64,000 bases of DNA, taken from Leptodactylus fallax (lineage: Eukaryota; Chordata; Amphibia; Anura; Leptodactylidae). Positions within the stretch are counted from its first letter, which is position 1, and every line of letters starts with the position of its first letter. Position numbers and translations under genes: made by a program. Below the pieces are notes generated by a model that worked only from the letters and a program-made list of their open reading frames with translations, did no database searches and was not told the DNA's origin. Shown here one piece after another: positions 1 through 11,424 of this stretch. The stretch spans positions 1,050,001 to 1,114,000 of the forward strand of contig CAMRHE010000506.1 of NCBI GenBank assembly GCA_947044405.1, in the 5' to 3' direction.

Positions 1-360
1 AGGGCTAGATGGGCTGTAAAAAAAAAAAAAGACATACACACCTATCTCTGGTGCTCCGTTGTCCAGTCCTGGTCACATTTCCCTCACGTGCATGACCTTT
101 GAAACCAATCAGTGACCTCACTGTAGAGGGAGCAGTGATGTCACTCACATACATTACCGATTCCTTACCAGTGACCACAGAGGCCACTGATTGGTCTAAG
201 AGGTCATGTGACCATCATGGATTCCAGCGCTGTGATCCCAAGCACATGAGGGAAATGAGACGGGACAACGGAGCTCTGAGGATAGGTGCGTATGTCTTTT
301 TTTCCTTTGCACTCACTGGCCACTCCAGAGGTTGCTCCAAATCCTGGACAACCCCTTTAA
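1..360. mobile_element. TTAA-type palindromic MITE, cut by window start
   Basis: The two halves are inverted copies. The left half carries CCAATCAGTGACCTCACTG and a GACATACACACCTATC motif; the right half carries their reverse complements. The right end reads GGACAACCCCTTTAA and stops at TTAA (357-360). The matching outer left end lies outside the window. A second copy, in the opposite orientation, occupies 48192-48538. No coding capacity. TTAA flanks are typical of piggyBac-type target sites, so I infer a non-autonomous piggyBac-like element. Confidence 0.65.
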
Positions 361-906
361 GTATGGATTTTTAATATTTCTTTCACTATTCCATCTTTGG
401 TTATGTCCATATGTAAAGGGCGTAACCTAAGAATCCTGCAGATGTTAGCCACTTGGACCCCTATTAATATAACAGTAGGGGGTAAATTAGGAATTGTCAG
501 CTGTAAGCTGTAGAATGCCATGCACTTACACATCTGAGGTGGCATTGAACAGAACACTGTGAGCAGTGAGATTACAGAGCGTTCCATGTACACTGACGTC
601 TATAGAAAAGCAACCGAACATAACTGTAAACTAATGCCAATGTGTTTTCATAGCCCACACGCTATCGGAGGGTTTCCCAAGCACACTTTCCTAGAAGCAC
701 GGGATTGCCTCAGATAACCTCTTAGATGACAAAACAGGCAATAAATTGTACAAGACTTGATTTGACTTCAGTGGCATTTACTTGCATTCAAGTCCTTACA
801 CAATGGCAATAATCCTCCATCTTTAGTCACGCACAACTCTAGCCACCAAACCAAAAACAGATGCAATGAGATAATACAGTCTTTCAGACAATCCTCCTCT
901 ATGTAA
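361..906. other. Unassigned non-coding stretch
   Basis: No convincing gene, repeat boundary or RNA gene seen. Only short chance ORFs on both strands. Confidence 0.5.
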
Positions 907-985
907 AAGTGGCGTATGTACAGTATGTATCTATATCTATATATATGTGTGTATGTGTGTTGGTATATATGTAAGTATGTATGTA
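907..985. repeat. Imperfect TATG/TATC microsatellite
   Basis: Degenerate runs of TATC, TATA and TGTA/TATG alternate up to the TA at 984-985 where a Tc1 relic begins, so the Tc1 element appears to have inserted in or next to the microsatellite. Confidence 0.7.
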
Positions 986-1380
986 CAGAACTGTGCAAAA
1001 GTTTCAGGCAGGTGTGAAAAAATGTTGCAAAATAACAATGTTTTCAGACATAGAAGTGTTAATAGTTGAATTTTGTCAGTTAACAAAATTAAGTGAATGA
1101 AGTAAAGAGAAATCTAAATCCCATCAGTATTTGTGTGACTTTTGCCCTTTGCCTTCCATCAGTTCTTCTCGTTACACTTGCAGACATTTTTTGAAGGAAC
1201 TCGGCAGGGAGGTTGTTCCCGCCATCTTGGAGAACTAAGCACAGATCTTCTGTGGATGTAGGCTTGTTCCAATCCTTCTGTCTCTTCATGTAATCCCAGA
1301 CAGACTGGATGATGTTGAGATCAGGGAAAAGGTCACACAAAATATTAATGGGATTTAGATATCTCTTTTATTCATTCACT
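986..1380 (-). mobile_element. Internally deleted Tc1-like element (Tc1-F)
   Basis: It starts at a TA with CAGAACTGTGCAAAAGTTT, a typical Tc1 end. About 155 bp of left terminal repeat is followed by the C-terminal part of a minus-strand transposase and then a piece of the right terminal repeat: 1091-1140 and 1331-1380 are inverted copies. The outer part of the right terminal repeat is missing; the sequence passes directly into a TTAAAGGGG repeat. Most of the transposase gene is deleted. The element cannot move on its own. Confidence 0.85.
1131..1328 (-). pseudogene. Tc1 transposase C-terminal remnant
   Basis: The minus-strand frame reads PDLNIIQSVWDYMKRQK followed by NNLPAEFLQKMSASV, the end of a Tc1/mariner DDE transposase. 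Only the third catalytic region is left, and the position normally holding the catalytic Glu (as in PDLNPIEN of the element at 9826-11422) is Gln here. The first two catalytic Asp residues and the N-terminal DNA-binding domain are absent. The frame runs on into terminal-repeat sequence instead of the usual short basic tail. Confidence 0.85.
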
Positions 1381-1720
1381 TAAAGGGGTTGTCCAGTTTC
1401 AGTAATTTAATATTATTGTTTGTATAACTAAAAGTTCTACAATTTTCCAATATACTTTCTGTATCGATTCATCAATTCTAGATCTGTGCTCAGTCCATGG
1501 ACATGTGAAATACAGTCCATGGTCATGTGATATACAGTTCATGGTCATGTAATATACAGTCCATGGTCAAGTTATATACAGTTCATGGTCATGTGATATA
1601 CAGTTCATGGTCATGTGATTAGGGAGAGGGGAGTAAATTTGCATTGGGGAGAGGGGAGTAAATGACCAATAGACATCTCTGGCAGCAGCTTATCTCCTGT
1701 GAGAATGAAGGATTGGGCAT
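1381..1720. repeat. TTAAAGGGG dispersed repeat containing a minisatellite
   Basis: Begins TTAAAGGGGTTGTCCAG (TTAA at 1380-1383), the same terminal motif seen in reverse at 340-360. It contains a 22-bp tandem array (1492-1619). The right boundary is unclear. Non-coding. Confidence 0.5.
1492..1619. repeat. 22-bp minisatellite, about six copies
   Basis: Unit AGTTCATGGTCATGTGATAT plus two bases, repeated with single-base differences. Each copy keeps CATGGTCATG or a close variant. Arrays of this kind vary in length between individuals. Confidence 0.85.
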
Positions 1721-3230
1721 GTTGAAATTCAACTTGCCCCATTCTTCTTCCTCAGCACAGCTAATCAACATAAGGTAGTCAGTTGCTACTAATAAAATCG
1801 GTGGGTTGGGCTACCTTGACCTTCTGTGTATTGGGGCCTTTAGGCTTGGATGTCATGTGTATAGATAATAAAGGAACACAACGGGACTCATGGAGAAATA
1901 TTTAAGACTAGAAATCATCCTTAGCAGTAAGATCACACTGTGCTTTGTTCATCTTTCCCGCTATTTGCCATGACTGACCGCCTGTAGATTAAGATTTTTT
2001 TTTCCATTTAAGAATAACTGCTGCTATTGTGAAATCATGAGGCTGGAGACGCCATCAGGTTTAGTCATTTACAATAATTTTAGATAAATCCCCCCGGATT
2101 CTTGAGAAGCCGCAACATAAAGAGAGCCTTGATTACCTCGGGAGACATTGATGGAATTCTTCTCGAGAACAGGTTTGAGCTTCTCTAAACAGTTTCTCCA
2201 GACTTCATAAAAGAGCATTAAAGAAGTTGCCAGGTTCCTTGTGAATACATAATAAATGATGGAGCGGCAGGAAAGCTGAAAAGTCCTTACAATCTATAAG
2301 GACATCTGCATGACATCATATTCATTAAGACAGAGAAGAGCTCTCTGTGTGCCCATGCTAAAACCGTCTCCTATCTAATACAGCAAATTTCCTCTGTGTT
2401 AGTTACATGGAGACTACAAGGTTTTTCACTCTGAAGACTCATTCACACCAAGTTGTTTTTGCGGAGGCTGAGGAGAGGCTCATGGAATCCCTGTGGTGCT
2501 CTGGACCGCTCTGCTTTACTGAGTTATTATATCTTATTAACATATAAAATTGGAGGCATGTAAAAGTACAGAAGTGCCCTGTAGAAGTCTAGGTGTGCCG
2601 CCCGGCTGTTTCCATCAGACCCTAGACATTAAATGAAGTATCAGTACACATGTTGTACTACTTCTCCCACCATGGCCATCAAGTTACCTTCTCAACATGA
2701 TGTTCATTCTCTACTCTTCAATGCTGTTGTGCTGCTTTTGCCGGATTTACCCACAGGTTGGGGCATGCTCCTTTCCTGCTACTTAAAGGGCCAGCACACA
2801 AGCCAGTAACCTTTCACAGTCAATTTTTGCCAGTCTCTATATCACTAGACACACCTTGCCTGAGCAATTATGTTCCTAGCTTGCTAGTATCTAGCGCTTT
2901 ACTCATACTAACCTGAATCTGTCATGTCTTCTGCCTTATACTCTGCTGTTACACCTGGCCCTGACCCCAGCCTATTCCTGAGCATTGAACCTATGCTGCC
3001 AGCCCTGACTTCCTATCCTATTTAGACTCTCTGCCCAAACTCTACCTACCCTGACTATATGCTTGAGCTCTGATCTCGCAAGTATGCTGACAGCCCTGGC
3101 ATTCAGACTCGACTTTTACCTGACTATTTGGTGTTTTGCACCATAGTCCCTGACCTGCCTAATCAGTTGAAAGCAGCACAATGCAAAAATCAGCTGACTG
3201 GTGGGGGTGCCAAGTGTCAGATTCCCAGTG
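1721..3230. other. Mostly non-repetitive non-coding DNA
   Basis: No gene seen. Part of 1680-1790 resembles a dispersed family also seen near 4670, 23110, 34280, 43500 and 57300 (GGGCATGTTGAAATTCAA motif). The stretch 2040-2330 looks free of repeats and could be conserved non-coding DNA; this is only a suggestion. Confidence 0.4.
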
Positions 3231-3239
3231 ATCTTATAC

Positions 3240-3700
3240 TGGTGACCTATCGTAAGAATAGACAAGCAGGTCAGTATGAAGTCTTGGACAACCCCCTGTA
3301 ATAGTAGTAGGATATGCAATAAATGTCTGATAGATGTGGGTTCCACCTTTGGGACCTGCACCTATCTCTAAAATGAACCTCTCTAGCCTCTGTGCCCTAG
3401 ATCTTAATTGACCACGACCTGACTGAGCTACACTGTTTCCATAACTCCCATAAAAATGAATGGGAGTTACAGAAACAATGTAGTTCACTCTGCTGTTTCC
3501 ATAATGCTTATTCAGATCTATATGGTTTTTTGTAAGCCTGACCATCGAGGACAATCTTCTCAGCAAGGTTGCAGTCAAGTAAAAGCTGGGACATGGGGGC
3601 TGGGGGTATCATATTAAAGATAAGTGCTGGTCTATGAGACATTTATGATATATCCTGTGGATATGCCATAAATGATATTCACGGGAAAACCCTTTTACTT
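3240..3700. repeat. Dispersed ATGCCATAAATG repeat, copy 1
   Basis: Shares an ordered set of motifs with 6781-7080 and 63440-63785: a CATAAATGTCTGATAGATG block, a GGGACC block, TCTTCTCAGCAAGGTTGC, and a terminal GATATGCCATAAATGAT. The ends are partly inverted copies of each other, so it is probably a MITE. ORFs inside it are not conserved between copies and are not genes. Confidence 0.6.
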
Positions 3701-4640
3701 TTTTAAATAAACCCAGAAGATCAAGATGAACAGCACTATGTCCTCCCAGATAAAGGCACTGCAAAAGGCAAAGTGAATTTCATTGATAACTTATAATATG
3801 ATAAAACAGAAATATCCTCAGTAATCGATGCTATATCTGTGGCTACAGTCTGTGGGAGTCTATCGGAATACATTGTGATGCATTTAAATTGCAAAATGGG
3901 AAAAATATAGCGCTCAGAGATTACTAATAGCTCTATGTATGCAGAAATGTTTCACAATGGCAGTAATCTATAGCCACACAACACACATAAACCTATCAGC
4001 AATGTAAGCTCAGTGCATATACCGACCTCCATACAAGGGTATTACATAAGGAAAAATATTTTAAAATACAGAAATGCAGATTTACATCAAAACCCAAAAT
4101 GATTAATGATGGATAACTCATACTAAGCCCTGTTACCAGTATATCCAAAAACATGTGTTCTTGCAAAACAGGAGCGAGCAAGTCCTTGGAATTATGAAGA
4201 ACTTTGAACATGTCCCTCATCAGATAAAGATGTTGCATCCTGTTTTACATAACACCAAGGTGTTACCATATTTACTGCGGTTTACATATCTGAAGGAGGA
4301 ACATATCCAGAAACTATTTGCACTCTGCATGCAAGGCCTAGTAGAAACTATGCATAGCTGAAGGCATTGAAAAGTGAGTGGACGGGATCGACGCGTCTTA
4401 CATAAAGCAGCATCTACAGACTTGAAAGGTTTCCAAAAAGAGAGGTCAAGGTCATGTAGATGAATAGATGACAGCTACAGTTTGTGGACAAGTCATATCA
4501 AGAGGACTCTCGAGTCTTCTTACTGTAAGACATAGTTGGGGGTTCCTCAGTATGCAGCAAAAAGGTAATATAGGCCAAAAGTTATCACCAACTTCAGCCC
4601 CCATATACATTAGAGTAGTCAGCCAAATCTCACGATATTG
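3701..4640. other. Unassigned non-coding stretch
   Basis: Nothing recognisable. Short overlapping ORFs on both strands near 4000-4360 lack any family signature. Confidence 0.45.
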
Positions 4641-4960
4641 GTTGGAATGCCCCACTATGTAATGCATATGGGGGGGCTTCCAACTCTCCCCAAGAAGCAT
4701 TGGGCATGTTAAAATTTCAATGCCCAATCCTTTGTTTTCCAGGGAATATAAGTCGCCAGAGGTATGTGACTGTGGTTTTACTCGCTGGTCTCCATTAAAA
4801 ACACATGCTTTCTTGGCGAAAGTGCGCACACATGTGTATGTGGGGGGGGGGGGGGGTGTAGCGGAGAATAACTGTTGAGTGTCCAATGTGTATGGGCACC
4901 CTTAATATTGTGGGTGGCATGGTCCCACAAGGGCTAGTTTAAGTGAATCTCAGGTCATTG
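4641..4960. repeat. Dispersed repeat fragment with poly-G run
   Basis: Contains a GGGCATGTTAAAATTTCAAT motif shared with 1690-1740, 34290-34330 and 43500-43530, and a run of 15 G at 4842-4856. Low-complexity runs of this kind often carry assembly errors. Confidence 0.45.
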
Positions 4961-6780
4961 CTGAATACATTGGCAAGGGGACTGGTTAGGAGGAATGTAC
5001 AACTCCTATACACAGATCTGAGGTAGCCGTATACACAAAGAGGTTGTCTTCTCTTGATTCTTACCATATCTGATACAGCCTTAGCAGAAGAAATATTTCA
5101 CTTGTGTCTTCCATAACAATTTGGTGGCTTACTCCTCCATCCTGACTCTCTGCCACCTTATTCCGTAGAGACCCACATAATGGACTAGACAGTGCACCAT
5201 AGTCATCTCCTTTAGAGAGAGCTTATAACAGAGTTTCTCCACAAATACTAGATAATCTCACAGTACAGTGTACAGTGCACCATCAGAACACTATTGAGAA
5301 CAAGGGATGAATATTTAACATCTAAAAAAGTCCACAGAAAACAGGGAGCTGCATGTATTGCTGTATGCCACTTGGGTTTAATGTGCAGGATAAAGGACAC
5401 AGAAACGACAACCGGGCTGGATTTTCTATCTCAAGGTTCTTTACCATCTTTTAGGAAAATTGAACAGCTTTAGAAAACATGACAACTATTGTATATGCCG
5501 CTTACTGCCCTTCTATAGTCACCTTGGACAGTGTAAGGGGTATCTCCCTCTCCTTTGGACAAGGTACCTTGTAGAGTCTGCCTTCACATGGTGGTCTTCA
5601 CATGGTGGACTCCACTGTCCATTCACCAGGAACCAAGGTGCCATTGTACATTCCTGTGGTCTGAACTCCTCTGACCTCTGCTTCTTGGCCTCTCCTCTGT
5701 CCTCCCAAGCTGTTTCCGGCTCTGGGACTTTGGCAAGAAATCAATGAGAGGAAGATTTGAGGAATTATTTCATTCTAGTAATCAACATAAAAAGACATGT
5801 GAACTTTGACTTAGGGGGTACTTTTTTAAAAATTTCAATGACTCAGACCCTTGTAATACCAATATGTATTAAATGTTTTCCTTTCATGGAATATTCCATT
5901 TTTTGTGGAAAATTTTATTCATTAATGTATAAAACAAGGAATGAGGTAAGGTAAAGAATCTTTGTATGTCATACCACAGCGGAGCGAGGAAACAGCAAAT
6001 CTATTGTACATATAATTCACTGTACAAAATATGCAGAATTTGCAAGATTTTTTGGCAATGGATGGAGGGGAAAATATGGTTAAAGTACAAGCAAAACTGG
6101 AAAGTTATCAAAAATCTTTAAGATATTCCAAAAACAATTGTTTGATGGTAAAAAGCCAGATAATGAAGCCAGTAGATTCGTGGATGCTTGTAAACCTACT
6201 TCCTAAGCACTCCCATATGCTCCCGTCCTTACTAGAACTTGGAGTGAGTATCCAGACAAGAATGCTGAGTCCTTTGTTGGTGTCAGAAGAAAACTGATGG
6301 TGGGTTGGCAAAGTGTTAACTTTTGTGATGACATTGTGAGAGTCTGTAGAATTAGTGACCTATAAATTACATTGTGACGGCTCTGCTGGTAAAAAGGAAT
6401 CGTAAATATACAGAAGAAATGATCGATAACTTGACACTTTTTCAGTATTTGGATCAAAAGAGGAAGCTTCGCTGTAAGGGTAGGTTCCCACAAGACATAT
6501 ATGATGCAGGTTTTCCACTGTGAAATGGGGATGTAAAATCAGCAGTATTTACAGTACCAGCAAAGCAGTCGTAGATGAAACAAACATCTGTGGCATGTCA
6601 ATTCATGCTGTTGATTTTCACCACAGATTTCATCCTTTGCAATGCTGGTTTTAGGGTAACCCTGAGACGGATTGAAAAAAACTGTTCTCCAGTTTACCCC
6701 TTTATTTTATCATCTTCTCTCCCTGAGACGTTATACTGCATGGTTATACTTATTAGTGACCTTTAGTAAGATGTAGTTAA
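4961..6780. other. Non-coding stretch without recognised features
   Basis: Moderately AT-rich. Several 60-95 codon ORFs occur on both strands, none with a recognisable domain, and several start at non-ATG codons. Confidence 0.45.
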
Positions 6781-7080
6781 AGGGGTTTTCCTACAAAAGA
6801 CATTTATGGCATATCCACAGGATATACCATAAATATCTTATAGATGTAGATCCCAACTCTAGGACCCACACTAATTTCTAAAATCAGTCCCAGGATAGAG
6901 GTCTTTCATAAGTGAACAGAGGTCTTTTGTAAGTGGACAGAGGTCTTTCGTAAGAGTCTTCTCAGTGAGGTTGCCATTGGGTAAGAGTTGGAGTATGGAG
7001 GCTTGGGAAGGGTATTCATTTTAGAGATAGTTGGGAGCCCCTGAGGCGGATATGCCATAAAGAATTTTCATATGAAAGCC
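6781..7080. repeat. Dispersed ATGCCATAAATG repeat, copy 2
   Basis: Starts AGGGGTTTTCC and shows CATTTATGGCATATCCACAG and CCATAAATATCTTATAGATG, then GTCTTCTCAGTGAGGTTGCC and GGATATGCCATAAAG. This is the same motif order as 3240-3700. It contains a short internal tandem of AGGTCTTTCGTAAGTG near 6900-6955. Confidence 0.6.
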
Positions 7081-8440
7081 AATTTAACACAAACTATATG
7101 GACTATGGGGCTCACATCTGCATTCTCATTTTTGGGTTTCACCATTGGATCAGAAAACCAAAGATGATGGAGAGCTGTTGACTTCACATGATGGACACCA
7201 AGTGCACCGGACAGACCCCTCTGGTTCCATCATGATGTCTGATACATTATTGGAAAAAAATAGGACTACATGCTGAGCTATTTCTTCTGCCAAATAGGAC
7301 GGAATCTATGACGGAGACTGAATGTAAAGCAGATACTATACTTCTCCCCACATCCTTGTAACCTTAAGACTAATAACTCTTAGATTCCATTGTGGCTTGT
7401 AAGGCATTACGTAATGTTGAAGGTGCCATTATTTTTATTATTTATTGTGACTGGTTAGAATCAGAAATCTTTATGTGTAAAATATGTAATAATTTACTCT
7501 TAGAACATCAGCAGAAAATTCCCCGGTGAGCAGTCTTTGTCTGCCTTCAGCTCCAGACAGTACCGTCCTTTTAAACATTGAAGGAGCCTTTTTTTCACGG
7601 ACAAAACTCGGCTCTCTAGGAGTCATATTACTTGAATCTAAACCTTGCCTCACAGTTTTCTGTCAGTAAAAGTCATTGTTCTGGGATAGTGCCTGCATTC
7701 CTAGCATTCCTTTGACCCCCTACCATGTTTCTGTAGAAATAGCTGGGGACAGTAATTGAAAAGCAATTTTACAAAAATGTATTCGGACAGGAGACAGAGC
7801 GTACAAAAGTGTGGAAAGTCCATTAAACATTGGTATTCAGCGAGATCGTTTCGCTACCGGCAGCTTACAAAGATAAATGAGAGGCCATGGTAATTTCATT
7901 AGCACCGAGGAAAAAAACGTAGAAAATAGGCAATAAAATGCAGCCACCTGAAAAGACTTAAGGAAATGCCTTACTGATTAAAGAAAACTTTTAGAAAAAA
8001 AAAGATCATTAAAGTGATGGTAAGTTTGGATCATCTTAAAAGGCAAGTTTCATAAGACAGAGCCCTTGTTGTGAGATGTCCTAACAAGCTCAAGTCCAAG
8101 TTTGGGCTAGCTCCCCCCCGCCATAGTATCCTCCAAGATCTAACACAATAAGGGCCCCAAAGATCCAGCAGAAGATAACCCCATTAGGTGCTGACTATGT
8201 GGCCAGTCACTTGGCACTAAGGTATATGATATTTCTTATGAGTTGTTAAATTTTTTTTGTTCTCTTCTGGATAGCTGGCCCTCAGAATCCTCTTCCTATT
8301 GGCTCTGAGGAATTGTAGCCTTTCCCAGACAAGCCCTTCACCATAATGGCTCTCTCCATCCTGTACTTGGAATCCCATTTCTGTTTTCATAATTTATGCA
8401 AATTGCCCTGAGTCCTTTTGGCTAATTGAATCGGCTGATA
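7081..8440. other. Non-coding stretch, partly low-repeat
   Basis: No gene. The stretch 7780-8040 has no repeat resemblance to the rest of the window and is a candidate conserved non-coding element by appearance only. Confidence 0.4.
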
Positions 8441-8699
8441 CTTATTGTGTTATTGTAATAGGTAGCAGCTTATATTTTTTACTCACCTCTCCATGATCCT
8501 GTCCAGGCCGCTCTCCAATGCCGCCTCTAGGCGGTGCTGCACTTACATCACAACACTGAAGAACGCCTACATACAGCGTCCTGTCGTTCTTCAGCATTGG
8601 CTACAGTGCACTCTAGAGGCGGCAGCAGAGGTTGGCCTGGACAGGAGCATGGACAGGCGAGTAAAAATTATTGGCCGTTACCTATTGCAATAACATAAG
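8441..8699. mobile_element. Long-armed hairpin MITE
   Basis: The outer arms are inverted copies of about 65 bp: the left begins CTTATTGTGTTATTG and runs through ACTCACCTCTCCATG to CCTGTCCAGGCC; the right runs GGCCTGGACAGGAGCATGG to CAATAACATAAG. The centre carries a second inversion (GAAGAACG / CGTTCTTC and CTCTAGAGGCGG / CCGCCTCTAGG). No transposase. The 66-codon plus-strand ORF inside is a by-product of the hairpin. Confidence 0.75.
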
Positions 8700-8726
8700 A
8701 GGTAGCGGCCTAACATATACTAGGGA

Positions 8727-9065
8727 GGCTCATATACTCTGTGTGGGGTGGAGGGGTCCTAAACTTAGTGGCGGAGCTGTGTAAAAAAGGGGGTCATATA
8801 TTGCGTGTGGGCTATAAAAAGGGGGTCATAAACTTTGGGGGCCATAAAAAGGGGGTCATATACTGTGTGGGCCATAAAAAGGAGGTCATAAACTGTGTGG
8901 GCCATAAAAATGGGGTCATATACTGTGTGGGGGGCAAAAAAGGGCATCATATACTGTGAGGGGGTCAGAAGAAAGCGGTCATATAGTGTGGGAGAGAAAA
9001 AAATGGAGTCATATACTGTGTGGTAGGCTAAAAATAAAAAGGTGGTCATATACCGTGTGGTGGGC
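8727..9065. repeat. 30-bp minisatellite
   Basis: About ten degenerate copies of a unit AAAAAGGGGGTCATATACTG plus GTGTGGGCCAT. The unit length is a multiple of three and has no stop in one frame per strand, so both strands show 70-94 codon ORFs that repeat the same peptide. These are artefacts of the repeat. Confidence 0.9.
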
Positions 9066-9621
9066 CAGATTTTCTATCTATCAAGATATAAGTCATTCAT
9101 CTATACTCTACAAATTGTCAACTTGTGTACTCATATATTTCTTGTTAGGATCTCAATTTTTGTTTTTAATGATTGATCCAAGATGGGAAAACCTGTTGGT
9201 TACATCTATATCTGTACTATCAGCTACAGGTCATACAAGGGTTGCCCAGATGCTGAGAAGGTTTCTACTGCACCTGTAGACATGTTGTTTCAGCTAATAA
9301 TATCGGACTTGGTTTTCATTATGTGGGTAGTTTGTGGAATTTGCCATAAGGAAACAGGATATAACTTTATGCTTTGCTTTTTTTAATCAATTGGTACAGT
9401 AGATGAAAATGCATAACAAGTCCAAGCTGTATGTCTGTCTGTACAGCATCAATAACCATGCAACAAATACTGCACCTGAGGTTACCTAATAACAGAGACC
9501 TGGATTTAGGTGATGCTGAATATTTCATATTTTGCAAACTATTGCAGAGCAGAAAACCTGAACTTCAAGTGAAAGGGCTGCCTGTGAAGATAACTAGCCT
9601 AACAACTGGTGACCAGTGACA
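9066..9621. other. Unassigned non-coding stretch
   Basis: No recognised gene or repeat; short ORFs only. Confidence 0.4.
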
Positions 9622-9825
9622 TTAAAGGGAGTCAGTCACCAGGAATTTTGATATCAAACCAGCCACGCAGTAGGGGTCATTATGCTGAGCACCATCATAC
9701 TTTTAGATAGTCAAACAGATGCACCATTTCCTTGAAAAAGCAGTTTTTAGAAATATGCAAATGAGACTCAAGTATACTTGGGTTTGCCAGATCCTTCCAG
9801 GGCTCCAGCTGGGAAAAGCCAATTA
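9622..9825. repeat. TTAAAGGGAGTCAGTCACC repeat interrupted by Tc1
   Basis: Starts with CATTAAAGGGAGTCAGTCACC, the same style of end as 57424-57597 (TTAAAGGGTTTCTGTGACC). The Tc1-A element begins at 9826, so this repeat may have been its insertion site. Confidence 0.5.
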
Positions 9826-11422
9826 CAGTGGGGAAAAAAAGTATTTAGTCAGCCACCAATTGTGCAAGTTCTCCCACTTAAAAAGATGAGGCCGGCCTGT
9901 AATTGTCATCATAGGTAGACCTCAACTATGAGAGACAAAATGAGAAAACAAATCCAGAAAATCCCATTGTCTGATTTTTAAGAATTTATTTGCAAATTAC
10001 GGTGGAAAATAAAGTATTTGGTCAATAACAAAAGTTCATCTCAATGGTATATATCCTTTGTTGGCAATGACAGAGGTCAAACGTTTTCTGTAAGTCTTCA
10101 CAAGGTTGGCACACACTGTTGCTGGTATGTTGGCCCATTCCTCCATGCAGATCTCCTCTAGAGCAGTGATGTTTTGGGGCTGTCGTTGGGCAACACAGAC
10201 TTTCAACTCCCTCCAAAGGTTTTCTATGGGGTTGAGATCTGGAGACTGGCTAGGCCACTCCAGGACCTTGAAATGCTTATTACGAAGCCACTCCTTTGTT
10301 GCCCTGGCGGTGAGCTTGGGATCATTGTCATGCTGAAAGACCCAGCCACGTTTCATCTTCAAAGCCCTTTCTGATGGAAGGAGGTTTGCACTCAAAATCT
10401 CACGATACATGGCCCCATTCATTCTTTCATGTACACGGATCAGTCGTCCTGGTCTCTTTGCAGAGAAACAGCCCCAAAGCATGATGTTGCCACCCCCATG
10501 CTTCACAGTAGGTATTGTGTTCTTTGGATGCAACTCAGCATTCACTCTCCTCCAAACACCACGAGCTGTGTTTCTACCAAATAGTTCTTCTTTGGTTTCA
10601 TCTGACCATATGACATTCTCCCTACACTCTTCTGGAACATCCAAATGCTCTCTAGCAAACTTCAGACGGGCCCGGATATGTACTGGCTTAAGCAGGGGGA
10701 CACGTCTGGCACTGCAGGATCTGAGTCCCTGGTGACGTAGTGTGTTACTGACGGTAGCCTTTGTTACGTCAGTCCCAGCTTTCTGCAGGTCATTCACTAG
10801 GTCCCCCCGTGTGGTTCTGGGATTTTTGCTCACTGTTCTTGTGATCATTTTGACCCCACGGGGTGAGATCTTGCGTGGAGCCCCTGATGGAGGGAGATTA
10901 TCAGTGGTCTTGTATGTCTTCCATTTTCTAATTATTGCTCCCACAGTTGATTTCTTCACACCAAGCTGCTTGCCTATTGCAGATTCAGTCTTCCCAGCCT
11001 GGTGCAGGTCTACAATTTTGTTTCTGGTGTCCTTCCACAGCTCTTTGGTCTTCACCATAGTGGAGTTTGGAGTGTGAGTGTTTGAGGTTGTGGACAGGTG
11101 TCTTTTATACTGATAACAATGTCAAACAGGAGCCATTACTACAGGTAATGAGTGGAGGACAGAGGAGCCTCTTAAAGAAGAAGTTACAGGTCTGTGAGAG
11201 CCAGAAATCTTGCTTGTTTGTAGGTGACCAAATACTTATTTTCCACCATAATTTGCAAATAAATTCTTTAAAAATCAGACAATGTGATTTTCTAGATATG
11301 TTTTCTCATTTTGTCTCTCATAGTTGAGGTCTACCTATGATGACAATTACAGGTCTCTCTCATCTTTTTAAGTGGGAGAACTTACACAATTGGTTGCTGA
11401 CTAAATACTTTTTTCCCCACTG
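9826..11422 (-). mobile_element. Complete Tc1-like transposon (Tc1-A), 1597 bp
   Basis: Flanked by TA (9824-9825 and 11423-11424). The terminal inverted repeats are long, about 198 bp each (9826-10024 and 11225-11422). Both start CAGTGGGGAAAAAA and end at TATTTGGTCA, with roughly 13 differences by eye. Each arm repeats an AGTATTT(A/G)GTCA motif at its outer and inner end, the IR/DR layout of Tc1 elements that bind transposase at two sites per end. Between them lies one uninterrupted minus-strand transposase. This is the most complete mobile element in the window. Relatives of this family are known in fish and frogs. Confidence 0.95.
10036..11058 (-). CDS. Tc1-like DD34E transposase, uninterrupted, 340 aa
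   Basis: A cut-and-paste transposase that would bind the terminal repeats and insert at TA. The ATG (11056-11058) is followed by [10 protein letters not shown], a usual Tc1 start. Residues about 1-110 form the paired-like helix-turn-helix DNA-binding region, with a degenerate GRPR hook (GAPRK near 59-63). Catalytic residues are present: Asp153 (IWSDETK), Asp244 (FQHDND) and Glu279 (PDLNPIEN), with 34 residues between the last two. The length of 340 aa is normal. Two oddities: residue 249 is Leu (DNDPKLT), where the other elements here have His (DPKHT, DPKHK, APCHK), and the C-terminus ends IPLR, whereas two other copies end KY. An open frame suggests fairly recent activity, but these changes make function uncertain. 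Confidence 0.93.
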   Translation of the reverse strand: MVKTKELWKDTRNKIVDLHQAGKTESAIGKQLGVKKSTVGAIIRKWKTYKTTDNLPPSGAPRKISPRGVKMITRTVSKNPRTTRGDLVNDLQKAGTDVTKATVSNTLRHQGLRSCSARRVPLLKPVHIRARLKFAREHLDVPEECRENVIWSDETKEELFGRNTARGVWRRVNAELHPKNTIPTVKHGGGNIMLWGCFSAKRPGRLIRVHERMNGAMYREILSANLLPSERALKMKRGWVFQHDNDPKLTARATKEWLRNKHFKVLEWPSQSPDLNPIENLWRELKVCVAQRQPQNITALEEICMEEWANIPATVCANLVKTYRKRLTSVIANKGYIPLR

Positions 11423-11424
11423 TA

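Noticed and set aside
3116..3578. Overlapping minus-strand ORFs of 81 and 114 codons
   Set aside because: Lie in the ATGCCATAAATG repeat; the other two copies of the repeat do not conserve the frame.
4452..4886. 144-codon minus-strand ORF
   Set aside because: Runs through a poly-G tract (PPPPP) and a dispersed repeat; no domain.
10106..11077. Several plus-strand ORFs of 66-111 codons opposite the Tc1-A transposase
   Set aside because: Antisense shadows of the transposase gene; no independent signature.
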